Under the pieces are notes generated by a model, which did not search any database, was not told where the DNA came from, and saw only the letters and a program-made list of their open reading frames with translations. A program made the position numbers and the translations under genes. A stretch of 64,000 nucleotides of DNA from contig PNAJ01000061.1 of NCBI GenBank assembly GCA_003170295.1, positions 33,630 through 97,629 of the forward strand, in the 5' to 3' direction. Source of the stretch: Bryobacterales bacterium (GTDB lineage Bacteria > Acidobacteriota > Terriglobia > Bryobacterales > Bryobacteraceae). Every line of letters begins with the position of its first letter. Position 1 is the first letter of the stretch. Below are positions 28,852 to 37,022 of this stretch, piece by piece.

Positions 28852-29169
28852 CTACGGATCGCACATCGGTACTCCGTCCACCAGGAGAAATATCGGGTCG
28901 GCTTTTCCGCTCGCGCCGATAGATCCGTCGGGGCGACGGTACATATGGAATGTTCCCAAGAGCCGCTCATTCGGGTTGTCCATGAGATCGTAGACACAAC
29001 TGAGTGTCCCGTCTTCCTGGCCGGAATCGGGAGGCGCAAGTGCCTCATAAACGTCCACGCGCTGCGTTGTCTTCCGCAACAGTGTAGATTGGAAGGTAGG
29101 GTCGTTCCAGATACTCCTCAACTCACGCTTTGAGACTTTTCGAACGGCCGGAAGACTTGGAGAACTCAT
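28852..29169 (-). CDS. Hypothetical 105-aa protein of divergent cassette
   Basis: MSSPSLPAVRKVSKRELRSIWNDPTFQSTLLRKTTQRVDVYEALAPPDSGQEDGTLSCVYDLMDNPNERLLGTFHMYRRPDGSIGASGKADPIFLLVDGVPMCDP; second (decayed) copy at 27659-27772 supports it as a coding unit. Confidence 0.7.
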   Translation of the reverse strand: MSSPSLPAVRKVSKRELRSIWNDPTFQSTLLRKTTQRVDVYEALAPPDSGQEDGTLSCVYDLMDNPNERLLGTFHMYRRPDGSIGASGKADPIFLLVDGVPMCDP

Positions 29170-29422
29170 GCTAACCGGACAGCTTCGGGAATTAATCGAA
29201 AGTTACGTTGCCGGAACCGTTTCGGTCTCCGACTTCTCCGAACGCTTCGCGAGCCTCTATTTCGCCGTTAGACAGCAGGCAGGTGAAGCAAGCGCCGCCA
29301 GATTGTGTAGCGCCGTGGTAGGCCCTCTCGCCGAGCACTCTCGTGGACATCGAACCGACTCGTCCCTTCGGCTGGAACTTGAGAAAGCCCTCGTCTCGGA
29401 ACGAAGCAGCGTGCGGCAGTAG
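29168..29422 (+). CDS. Hypothetical 84-aa protein of divergent cassette
   Basis: MLTGQLRELIESYVAGTVSVSDFSERFASLYFAVRQQAGEASAARLCSAVVGPLAEHSRGHRTDSSLRLELEKALVSERSSVRQ; paralogous to 27771.. pseudogene. Confidence 0.7.
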   Translation: MLTGQLRELIESYVAGTVSVSDFSERFASLYFAVRQQAGEASAARLCSAVVGPLAEHSRGHRTDSSLRLELEKALVSERSSVRQ

Positions 29423-29463
29423 CTTGCTTGGCACGGGTTAGATTCTCTGATTCCCCCAGCGCC

Positions 29464-29495
29464 GACACCGAACCCTGACCGTCAGGGAGGGGACG
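29464..29495. repeat. Copy of dispersed intergenic repeat (gaccgtcagggagg core)
   Basis: gacaccgaaccctgaccgtcagggaggggacg; compare 17537-17570, 36436-36564, 55279-55310. Confidence 0.6.
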
Positions 29496-29544
29496 ATGCA
29501 GCAAGGAAGAAGAGCATCTCGACTAGCTTCATAAGCCCGATTTT
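29493..29544. repeat. Duplicated 5' end fragment of the 26967-27557 gene
   Basis: acgatgcagcaaggaagaagagcatctcgactagcttcataagcccgatttt vs 27518-27571 acgatgcggcgaggaagaagagcatcgcgaccagcttcataacgtcgattgt. Confidence 0.75.
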
Positions 29545-29575
29545 GCCTTAGCGTCTTCGAAGAGGAACAGGGGCT

Positions 29576-30379
29576 CTAGTCCTGAACCGACAGGCTGTAT
29601 CTATCTGGAGCCTGTACCGCCCGCTTGACTGGAAGGCCAGGGGCATGTCTCTTTACCAGATCTTTGATCGTATCGACATCGGCTCGGCACCCCGCGATTA
29701 CCGCCGTGAGCGCGCCGGGCGGCAGTGGGAGAAAATCGTTGTTCGTAATAGGCAGGGGAGGAATTTCGTCAGCCTGGCCGTCGCGCGCCAATATTCGGAA
29801 TTCGTTCTCATAAGTCCAATCTGTGGACTTGGTCACTAAAATCTGGAAGGCCTCCTCGGGGGAAAACGAAAGCATATTCAGGGCCGGGAGAGCGTCCCTA
29901 TACTTAACTTGCCATGCATTGCCGATCAATGACTGACTCGCGTCGAACTCCAAACAAATGCCTCGGTGATGGTTAGAATAGTGCGACCACATCAGCGACT
30001 TATCTGGGTGCTTCGCAAGGCAGTAGACGCGCCAGCACTCGACAATCTTGTTCCGCATGGATTCCCTGAATTCTGTCTGGCACATCTCAATCATTAAGGA
30101 AGCATCAGCCTGCAGCATCCTCTCGAAGGCTCGTTGATCGGCCGCAGAAAGGTTTGGACGCGGGACTTTTTGCATGTACTTTATGCACCGGGCCCGATAT
30201 TCAGGACTGATCATCTGCGTCGTGTCAAGGCATGGATAGCAATCCCATGGGTCATTGAAATTCTTGGGATTTGAAAGGTGAATGCGCTGATTAACGAACA
30301 TACCTTCCAGATACTTCGGGCAAAACGGTTCGTAGTGGTACAACTTTTGGATTCCCAGTCGCGCCGCTTTAACCGTCAT
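29576..30379 (-). CDS. DUF2971 domain-containing protein
   Basis: LYHYEPFCPKYLEGMFVNQRIHLSNPKNFNDPWDCYP...VYCLAKHPDKSLMWSHYSNHHRGICLEFD...TDWTYENEFRIL. Confidence 0.9.
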   Translation of the reverse strand: MTVKAARLGIQKLYHYEPFCPKYLEGMFVNQRIHLSNPKNFNDPWDCYPCLDTTQMISPEYRARCIKYMQKVPRPNLSAADQRAFERMLQADASLMIEMCQTEFRESMRNKIVECWRVYCLAKHPDKSLMWSHYSNHHRGICLEFDASQSLIGNAWQVKYRDALPALNMLSFSPEEAFQILVTKSTDWTYENEFRILARDGQADEIPPLPITNNDFLPLPPGALTAVIAGCRADVDTIKDLVKRHAPGLPVKRAVQAPDRYSLSVQD

Positions 30380-30457
30380 AAAAGGAAGCCACCTGCCCTA
30401 GTTTAGCCTGACGACCCATTATTAATTTGAAGCCAGACTTAGTTTCCATGACCCAGA

Positions 30458-30475
30458 AGCACCCAAAAAGGTGCT
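30458..30475. promoter_or_regulatory. Inverted repeat upstream of antitoxin (possible operator)
   Basis: AGCACC-caaaaa-GGTGCT, followed by aaggagg RBS (30483-30489) and ATG at 30497. Confidence 0.45.
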
Positions 30476-30496
30476 ATCCATAAAGGAGGCGCTCCC

Positions 30497-30787
30497 ATGC
30501 TCGATATCACCAAAGACATCCAGTCCCTCACGACCTTCCGCCGCCGCTCTGGCGACTTCATGAAACAGCTCAAAAAGACCAAACGCCCGGTCGTGCTCAC
30601 CGTCAAAGGCAAGGCGCAAGCCGTCGTCCAGGACGCTGAAGCCTATCAGCGCCTGCTCGACATTGCCGCTTTAGCAGACGCGCGTGAAGGAATCCGCCAA
30701 GGCCTGGAGCAGTCTCGGCAAGGACTCGGAAAGCCCGCCCGGGAGTTCTTCGCCGAGTTCAGGGCGAAGCATGGCATACCTCGTTAG
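30497..30787 (+). CDS. Phd/YefM-family type II antitoxin
   Basis: MLDITKDIQSLTTFRRRSGDFMKQLKKTKRPVVLTVKGKAQAVVQDAEAYQRLLDIAAL. Confidence 0.93.
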   Translation: MLDITKDIQSLTTFRRRSGDFMKQLKKTKRPVVLTVKGKAQAVVQDAEAYQRLLDIAALADAREGIRQGLEQSRQGLGKPAREFFAEFRAKHGIPR

Positions 30788-31085
30788 GATCCTGCCTCGC
30801 GCTCAGCGCGATCTTGACGCCATCTATGCAGCGATCAATGCCGAACACTCAGACGCGGCGTTTCGATGGTTCGACGGATTGGAGCGCGCTGTCTTCACTC
30901 TGGAGGAAATCGCCGAACGCTGTCCGGTTACGCCCGAGGATGCAAGTCTGAGGCATTTGCTTTACGGCAAGAAGCCCCATGTCTATCGCGTGATCTATCG
31001 AGTCGTGGAGAATCAGAACGAAGTCCACACCCTCCACATCCGGCACGGCGCGCGACAAGCATTCAAGGCCGACGATCTGACCTGA
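30771..31085 (+). CDS. RelE/ParE-family toxin
   Basis: MAYLVRILPRAQRDLDAIYAAINAEHSDAAFRWFDGLERAVFTLEEIAERCPVTPED...LRHLLYGKKPHVYRVIYRVVENQNEVHTLHIRHGARQAF; ATG 30771 overlaps antitoxin end. Confidence 0.93.
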   Translation: MAYLVRILPRAQRDLDAIYAAINAEHSDAAFRWFDGLERAVFTLEEIAERCPVTPEDASLRHLLYGKKPHVYRVIYRVVENQNEVHTLHIRHGARQAFKADDLT

Positions 31086-33242
31086 TCAATCCCCCCGCAA
31101 CACCGCCGCCGGATCGACCCTCAACGCCCTAAACGCCGGAACCGCACACGCCACCAAACTCGCCCCTACCATCAACCCCGCCGCGCCGAGACTCGCCCAT
31201 AACAACGATCCTCCCGACCCCGGCACAAACCCGCGCAGCAATCGACACCCGAGTTGCGCAGCAACGATCCCCACTCCTGTGCCGACCATCGCGATCGTCA
31301 TCCCCTGCCGCACGATCATCGCGAACACCGCCTCATACCGAGCCCCCAGCGCCACTCGAATCCCAATCTCGCGCCGCCTCCGCTCGACCGCACTCGATAC
31401 CACGCCGTACAATCCCGCCAAGGCCAGCAGCAACCCTCCTCCTCCCGCCACTCCCGCGATCCGCAGCGCGACCTTGACTCCGAACATCGCCCCGTTGTCA
31501 AAATACTCTCGCAGCATACGAGCGTCGCTCATCGGAATCTCCCCCGCCAGGTTCCGCACCGCTGCGAAAACTTCGGCATCGGATTCGACAAATAACGTCA
31601 TCCGCGACGCGAAATTGTGCGCATACGGCAAATAGAAATATGGACGCGGAGCCTCATCCCAGCGCATATATTTCGCCGTCTTCACAACGCCGGTCACCTC
31701 GACTACTTTCCCGCCGATCCGCATCTTTTCCCCGACGCCCACGCGCTTTGCCAATTCCTGATTCACGATCGCGCCATCCCGATCGTCAAAAGTGCGCCCA
31801 ATGTGCATGAGCTCGAAATATTCCGGCGTGACAATGTTCATCCACACCGTCATCTCTTCCTGGTCCCCAATGCTGATCTGCTTCTGCGCTCCGGTCATGC
31901 CCAGCGGTACGCTCTGCGCCAGCGCCACGCGCCTAACGCCGGGAAGGGCCTTCACGCGCTCCATTAATTCGCGATAGAACCCACGCGTCCGCGCCTCGTT
32001 ATATCCGCTCTGCCCCGGATCGAACGTCATCACGGAGATATGATCCGCGCGATATCCCAAATCCGCGTGCTTCGCGGCGTTCAGTCCCATCCATAACGAT
32101 CCGCCCGTAGCCACTAACGCCGCCGCGAGTGCGACCTCCACTATCGCCAGTAAATGAGGGTGGTTTCGCCTGCGATCTTTGTGCAGAGAACCCCGCGCTT
32201 GCATCACTCCGCAAACCACCGCCGCCACCATCGCCGACGCGAACGCCAAAGCGATGACGCGCCGATCAATATGAGCCGCAATCGAAATAGAGAAATCCGT
32301 CGGAAGTACGATCGACCGCCGCAGTACTTCCGTCACCACCCACGCAACAGGCAACCCCAAAACACAGCCGACTCCCGCCACGGCCGCCGATTCCTGCAAA
32401 GATTCGCCCAGCAGCCTCATCGGGCTCGCCCCCAGCGCGATCTTAATCGCCGTCACCCGCGCCCGCGCTTCGCCCCGCATCAACAGCGCTCCGCACGCAT
32501 TCGCGCATGCAATCGCCAGAATCAGCGCCGCCAGTGCGCTCAGCAGCCCAGCCAGGGGAGGCATCGTCTTGTCCGTCCGCAACCGAGCCGTCAACTCATC
32601 GAGCACGACAGCCCTTCGTCCCCGATTCGTCTCCGGATGCTCCCATTCCAGCCGTGTCGCGATCGCCGCGATCTCGGCGCCAGAGTTGATACCTCGAACA
32701 TGCACCGTCAAAAACCGGCGCGACCGATCCTCCAGAATCTTCCCGTCCCCATACGAGCGAATCGGAATATAAAGGTCCGCGTGCATAAACCGGTCCAGCC
32801 CGAAATCTTCGGGCGCAACACCGATAATGGTGTAAAGCTTCCCTCCGATGCGCATATTTTTCCCAATATCGTTAGCGCTTCCGTGCGCCACGACGACCAC
32901 CATCTGATCTTCCTGTGCGAACGTTCGCCCGAACCGCGCGCCGACCCCGAGCACCTCAAAATAATCGGGCGTCACCGCGAGCGCCAGTTGCATGCGCGCC
33001 GGTTCGCCGGCGGCGACGGGAATCAGACACTCCGCGACCATCGGTTTCGCCTTGCGAAAATCCAAGAAGTCGGGATACGATACGAACCCGAACGGCTGCC
33101 CTTCGGACGCCGTGAAAACTCGCATGATTTCGCGCGGTCGCTCGACCGGCAGAGGCCGCAGCAGGATCGCATCGACGATGCTCGCGAGTGCCGCGGCCAA
33201 TCCGATTCCAACGGCAAGAGAAAGGACAGCTAGCGTTCGCAT
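31086..33242 (-). CDS. FtsX-like ABC transporter permease (ADOP-like)
   Basis: LAVGIGLAAALASIVDAILLRPLPVERPREIMRVF...PDYFEVLGVGARFGRTF...; two FtsX-type domains, ...VSSAVERRRREIGIRVALGA...ALRVDPAAVLRGD. Confidence 0.9.
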   Translation of the reverse strand: MRTLAVLSLAVGIGLAAALASIVDAILLRPLPVERPREIMRVFTASEGQPFGFVSYPDFLDFRKAKPMVAECLIPVAAGEPARMQLALAVTPDYFEVLGVGARFGRTFAQEDQMVVVVAHGSANDIGKNMRIGGKLYTIIGVAPEDFGLDRFMHADLYIPIRSYGDGKILEDRSRRFLTVHVRGINSGAEIAAIATRLEWEHPETNRGRRAVVLDELTARLRTDKTMPPLAGLLSALAALILAIACANACGALLMRGEARARVTAIKIALGASPMRLLGESLQESAAVAGVGCVLGLPVAWVVTEVLRRSIVLPTDFSISIAAHIDRRVIALAFASAMVAAVVCGVMQARGSLHKDRRRNHPHLLAIVEVALAAALVATGGSLWMGLNAAKHADLGYRADHISVMTFDPGQSGYNEARTRGFYRELMERVKALPGVRRVALAQSVPLGMTGAQKQISIGDQEEMTVWMNIVTPEYFELMHIGRTFDDRDGAIVNQELAKRVGVGEKMRIGGKVVEVTGVVKTAKYMRWDEAPRPYFYLPYAHNFASRMTLFVESDAEVFAAVRNLAGEIPMSDARMLREYFDNGAMFGVKVALRIAGVAGGGGLLLALAGLYGVVSSAVERRRREIGIRVALGARYEAVFAMIVRQGMTIAMVGTGVGIVAAQLGCRLLRGFVPGSGGSLLWASLGAAGLMVGASLVACAVPAFRALRVDPAAVLRGD

Positions 33243-33303
33243 CGCGCCTCATCGTACCCGCCTGTTATTCCATTCCGAGCTCAGTTACACTTGTCCGTTA
33301 GCC

Positions 33304-35001
33304 ATGCGATTCGCCACATCTCTACTCCTGTCGCTAACTTACGCCGCTCTCGCCCCGGCGCAAGATTCCCGCAATACGGTTGTGATCGACTCCGACACCC
33401 ATTTCGCGCCGCCCGTTTTCAAAACCCGCGCTGAATGGGAAACGCGCGCCGTCCATTTGCGCAAACAGATCCAGTTTGCCGCCGGTCTCCTGCCGATGCC
33501 CGAGAAGCATCCTCTCAACGCGCAAGTTTTCGGACGGATCGAGCGCAAAGGCTACACCGTCGAAAAGGTCCTGCTAGAAACCATGCCCGGTTTCTACCTC
33601 GGCGGCAATCTCTACCGGCCCCTCGGGCGCATTGGACCCTTTCCCGCGATCGTCTCTCCGCACGGTCACTGGGCTTATGGACGTCTTGAGAACACGAACA
33701 TCGCCTCCATTCCCGGCCGGTGCATCAATCTCGCGCGGCAGGGCTACGTCGTTTTTTCCTACGATATGGTCGGCTACGACGACACCATTCAAATGCCCCA
33801 CATCGCCACCGGAAAACGCGAACAGTTGTGGGGATTCGGCCTGCTCGGCATGCAACTCTGGGATTCGATTCGCGCCGTCGATTTTCTCGAATCGCTTCCC
33901 GGCGTAGATCGCATCGGCGCCACCGGCGCATCCGGTGGCGCAACTCAGATCCTGATGTTGCAGGCAATCGACGACCGCATCAAATTCTCCGCGCCGGTCA
34001 ACATGATCTCGTCGATTTATCAGGGTGGCTCGCCTTGCGAAAATGCGCCGCTTTTGCGCATCGGCACCAATAATATGGAGATCGCGGCGCTCATGGCTCC
34101 GCGGCCGATGCTGATGGTATCTACTACACAGGATTGGACGAAAAACACTCCGCGCGTCGAATTTCCCGCCATGCAGGCGATGTATCGCTTGTACGACCAG
34201 GAAGTTAATGTGCAAACAGTGCAGATCGATGCGCCGCACAACTACAATCGCGACAGCCGCGAAGCCGTATATCGATTTTTCGCTAAAACGGTGCTGGGCG
34301 CGGACCCAAAATCGCCCGATTTCGTCGAAAAAGGATTCACGCCGGAAAAATTAGGCGATTTGCTCGCTCTACACAATCGTTCGCTGCCCTTAAATGCCCT
34401 TAAGTACACCGAAATCGTCGAGCAATGGATCTTAAATGCCCATAATTTTGCACCCAATCGGGAGCTTCTGGCGCTTGCACTCGCGGCCGACTGGCCAGAA
34501 AAAGTGCTTGATCAGCGCTACGGCGATCGCATCGTGTTATCGCGAGCAGGCGTCGGCGATCAAGTCGCGGGCGAATGGCACGACGGCACAAAACCCGCGG
34601 CTCTTCTTGTCGATTCAGACAATCCGGACCCGACGCGGGCTTCTCTCAAAATAACCGTCTTTCAAACCGGTTCCGCCGTCGCCTCTCGCGACCGCAGTCA
34701 TCCGATGTTTTTGACGTTCAATAAGACCGACGATGCCGAACGCGTGCAGGACATTCTCACTGCGCTCAAATGGCTCAATCAGGATTCGACGAAGCTGGTA
34801 TGCCGAGGAAAGGCCGCCATCTGGTGCACGCTCGCCGCCAGCGCCAGTCCAAAAAACGTGCAGCTCGACGCGCCCATCCCGCCGTCGTTTCACGGAACCG
34901 ATCAGGACTGGATCGACACCTGCTTCATCCCATCGATCCAACGCGCCGGAGGATGGCCTGCCGTGTTGAAGCTTACAGCCCAGCCACCGGCGCAACGATA
35001 A
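33304..35001 (+). CDS. Alpha/beta hydrolase, acetylxylan-esterase-like, secreted
   Basis: MRFATSLLLSLTYAALAPAQ signal; YLGGNLYRPLGRIGPFPAIVSPHGHW; GATGASGGATQILMLQAIDDRI nucleophile elbow. Confidence 0.8.
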   Translation: MRFATSLLLSLTYAALAPAQDSRNTVVIDSDTHFAPPVFKTRAEWETRAVHLRKQIQFAAGLLPMPEKHPLNAQVFGRIERKGYTVEKVLLETMPGFYLGGNLYRPLGRIGPFPAIVSPHGHWAYGRLENTNIASIPGRCINLARQGYVVFSYDMVGYDDTIQMPHIATGKREQLWGFGLLGMQLWDSIRAVDFLESLPGVDRIGATGASGGATQILMLQAIDDRIKFSAPVNMISSIYQGGSPCENAPLLRIGTNNMEIAALMAPRPMLMVSTTQDWTKNTPRVEFPAMQAMYRLYDQEVNVQTVQIDAPHNYNRDSREAVYRFFAKTVLGADPKSPDFVEKGFTPEKLGDLLALHNRSLPLNALKYTEIVEQWILNAHNFAPNRELLALALAADWPEKVLDQRYGDRIVLSRAGVGDQVAGEWHDGTKPAALLVDSDNPDPTRASLKITVFQTGSAVASRDRSHPMFLTFNKTDDAERVQDILTALKWLNQDSTKLVCRGKAAIWCTLAASASPKNVQLDAPIPPSFHGTDQDWIDTCFIPSIQRAGGWPAVLKLTAQPPAQR

Positions 35002-35713
35002 TCGGAGTCGTTGTCGGCGCCGCGGATCCCGCTTCGGGTTCCAAGGTCACTGCGACCGCGCCCAAGGTCGACAAATCCACAGGGCCCGAGAGAATGTGCA
35101 TCGCCGTGCTGTCGCCCCCGGATTGGAATAACCCGGCCGGACGCGGAGCTCCGCCTTTCGGAATCACCCACATCTCGTAGGTCTTGCCCGACTGCGCGGG
35201 CGGCAGGTTTGAGACGATCAGCAGCACTCCGAGCTTCGAGTGCACAAACACGTTGCCACGCGGGGGCGCAGGCTGGCCTTTTCCGAAACTCACCGGAAGC
35301 GTCGACGGATCGTTCAGAAAGCTCAGCGCCTGTAGCAACCGGTCGCGCTGCGCACTGACCTGAATTAAAGTGTGCCGCGCCTGCGCCAGTTCCGCTGCGC
35401 GCGACCGTTCCTGCACGCTGAGCCAGAGAGCGACCAGCAGCATCGCCGACGCCGCCAGCGCCGCGAGCCAGCTCCAGCTCATCCGCTGCACACCGACGCC
35501 CGCCAGCACCCGACGCTTCAAACGAGCCGGCGGCACTACTTCGGGCGCCATACTCATCAGCATGGCGTTCACTGCCAGCGCATCTTTTAACGCAGCGTGG
35601 CAGGTAGTGCAGCCGGTGCGCAGATGCGCGTCGATCTTCGCCTGATCGTCGGTATCGAGAACGCCGAGCGCATAAAGCTCGAAATCGTCGTGGAAATCCT
35701 GGCAATTGCTCAT
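34973..35713 (-). CDS. Anti-sigma factor (RskA-type)
   Basis: HLRTGCTTCHAALKDALAV zinc-finger-like; TM LAALAASAMLLVALWLSV; C-terminal domain GKTYEMWVIPKGGAPRPAGLF. Confidence 0.88.
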   Translation of the reverse strand: MSNCQDFHDDFELYALGVLDTDDQAKIDAHLRTGCTTCHAALKDALAVNAMLMSMAPEVVPPARLKRRVLAGVGVQRMSWSWLAALAASAMLLVALWLSVQERSRAAELAQARHTLIQVSAQRDRLLQALSFLNDPSTLPVSFGKGQPAPPRGNVFVHSKLGVLLIVSNLPPAQSGKTYEMWVIPKGGAPRPAGLFQSGGDSTAMHILSGPVDLSTLGAVAVTLEPEAGSAAPTTTPIIVAPVAGL

Positions 35714-36324
35714 GCGATTGCTTCCCCCGCGATTTCGTCGCGAAGAGCCTTCAAAGCGCTCCGCACCCAGGTTTTCACCGTGCCGAGAGGCTGATTCATC
35801 CGCTCCGCAATTTCGGTTTGAGAGAGACCTTCGTAATAGGCGAGCTCAATAAGCTGCCGTTGTGTCGGCGTCAATTTTTCGAACGCGATTTTCAGTAACC
35901 GTGCGCGATCGAGCGACGACGCGCGATCGTCGAAGTTCGAAAACATCACAGGGGATTCCAGGCGATCGAGCTCCAGTGCTCCGGCGGACATTTTCCCGGC
36001 TACCGAACGCAGGTAGTCGATGGCTCGATTGCGGGCCACCGTCAGGACCCACGGCCCCAGCGCGCCTCGCGTTTGATCGAAAGATTGAACCCGGTTCCAC
36101 ACGCGCAAAAAAGTTTCCTGTACTAAATCTTCCGTGGCGCCGCTGTTGCGCACCACGCGGTAAATGAGGGAATACGCTAAACGCCCATAGCGGTCGTAAA
36201 GATCCGACATCGCCCTCGGATCGCGATCCTTCAAGCGCTTCGCCAGGTCGCCATCGTCCTTGAATCGCAATGTGATTTGCAGCAAGGCGTACGATAGTCC
36301 GACCGGCAGCAGTTTCCAGAGCAT
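35710..36324 (-). CDS. ECF RNA polymerase sigma factor
   Basis: DPRAMSDLYDRYGRLAYSLIYRVVRNSGATEDLVQETFLRVWNRV...LTPTQRQLIELAYYEGLSQTEIAERMNQPLGTVKTWVRSALKALR; start uncertain (36384 also possible). Confidence 0.92.
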   Translation of the reverse strand: MLWKLLPVGLSYALLQITLRFKDDGDLAKRLKDRDPRAMSDLYDRYGRLAYSLIYRVVRNSGATEDLVQETFLRVWNRVQSFDQTRGALGPWVLTVARNRAIDYLRSVAGKMSAGALELDRLESPVMFSNFDDRASSLDRARLLKIAFEKLTPTQRQLIELAYYEGLSQTEIAERMNQPLGTVKTWVRSALKALRDEIAGEAIA

Positions 36325-36435
36325 AATGGGCGCTTGTGGCGCCTCAAATAGTGTATACGCAACGCGGTACCGGGCGGATTGCAAGGAGGTCTTCTACCGC
36401 GAGCCTGCTCTCTTTCCCGTGGGGCAGGTTCGCAA

Positions 36436-36564
36436 AGATTGCTGAAAAACTCGACCGAAGCTCCGCTCCCTGTGGTCGCGGCTCAGTAAGCATTTGATAA
36501 CAGGTAGCCTCGATACCGAGCCGTGACCATAGGGAGCGGTGAATGTGATGGTTTTCAGCAATCT
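36436..36564. repeat. MITE-like palindromic intergenic element
   Basis: Outer arms agattgctgaaaa / ttttcagcaatct; inner arms gctccctgtggtcgcggctcagta / taccgagccgtgaccatagggagc (imperfect inverted repeat). Confidence 0.75.
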
Positions 36565-36608
36565 CTCGCAGCCTATGGGCTCAAGTACGGCTTGTGCTGG
36601 TGTATCGA

Positions 36609-36984
36609 TCATTTTGACTCGACCAACTTTATGAGCCGGAATTGATTATCGCGCCAGTTGAAGTAGTAGGTTCCACATTCCTTTCTAAAATTCCGGCACG
36701 CGTCCCGAATCGCTCCCGAGAGCGGAGGGTCGTAAACGATGCCGGTTTTCACATCAACAATCGCCATCATCACGCACTGCGCACCGCATCCCCAGACGAT
36801 GACGACGTAGTGTCCCGCAAAGTTCGGCGCCGGCTTGTCATAGGTGAGAACACCGCCACCGTGCAACACACCCTCTCGAATCCGCGTTCGGTATCGCCGC
36901 TGCTCGGCAGTCGCCAGAACAATCTTCGAAACGAGGGATCGACTGTGCTGTTGCACCCGGCGTCGCCAGCGCTAAAAACACCAT
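36609..36984 (-). pseudogene. Hypothetical secreted protein gene, probable frameshift near the 5' end
   Basis: Frame 1 from ATG 36984: MVFLALATPGATAQSIPRFEDC...; other frame (ORF 36609-36956): SKIVLATAEQRRYRTRIREGVLHGGGVLTYDKPAPNFAGHYVVIVWGCGAQCVMMAIVDVKTG...; signal peptide and body in different frames. Confidence 0.5.
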
Positions 36985-37022
36985 CAAGACGTTCGCGCAC
37001 AGATCCACGATTGGATTCTACA

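Noticed and set aside
32154-33233. 359-aa plus-strand ORF antisense to the ADOP permease
   Set aside because: Arg/His/Pro-rich shadow ORF without motifs.
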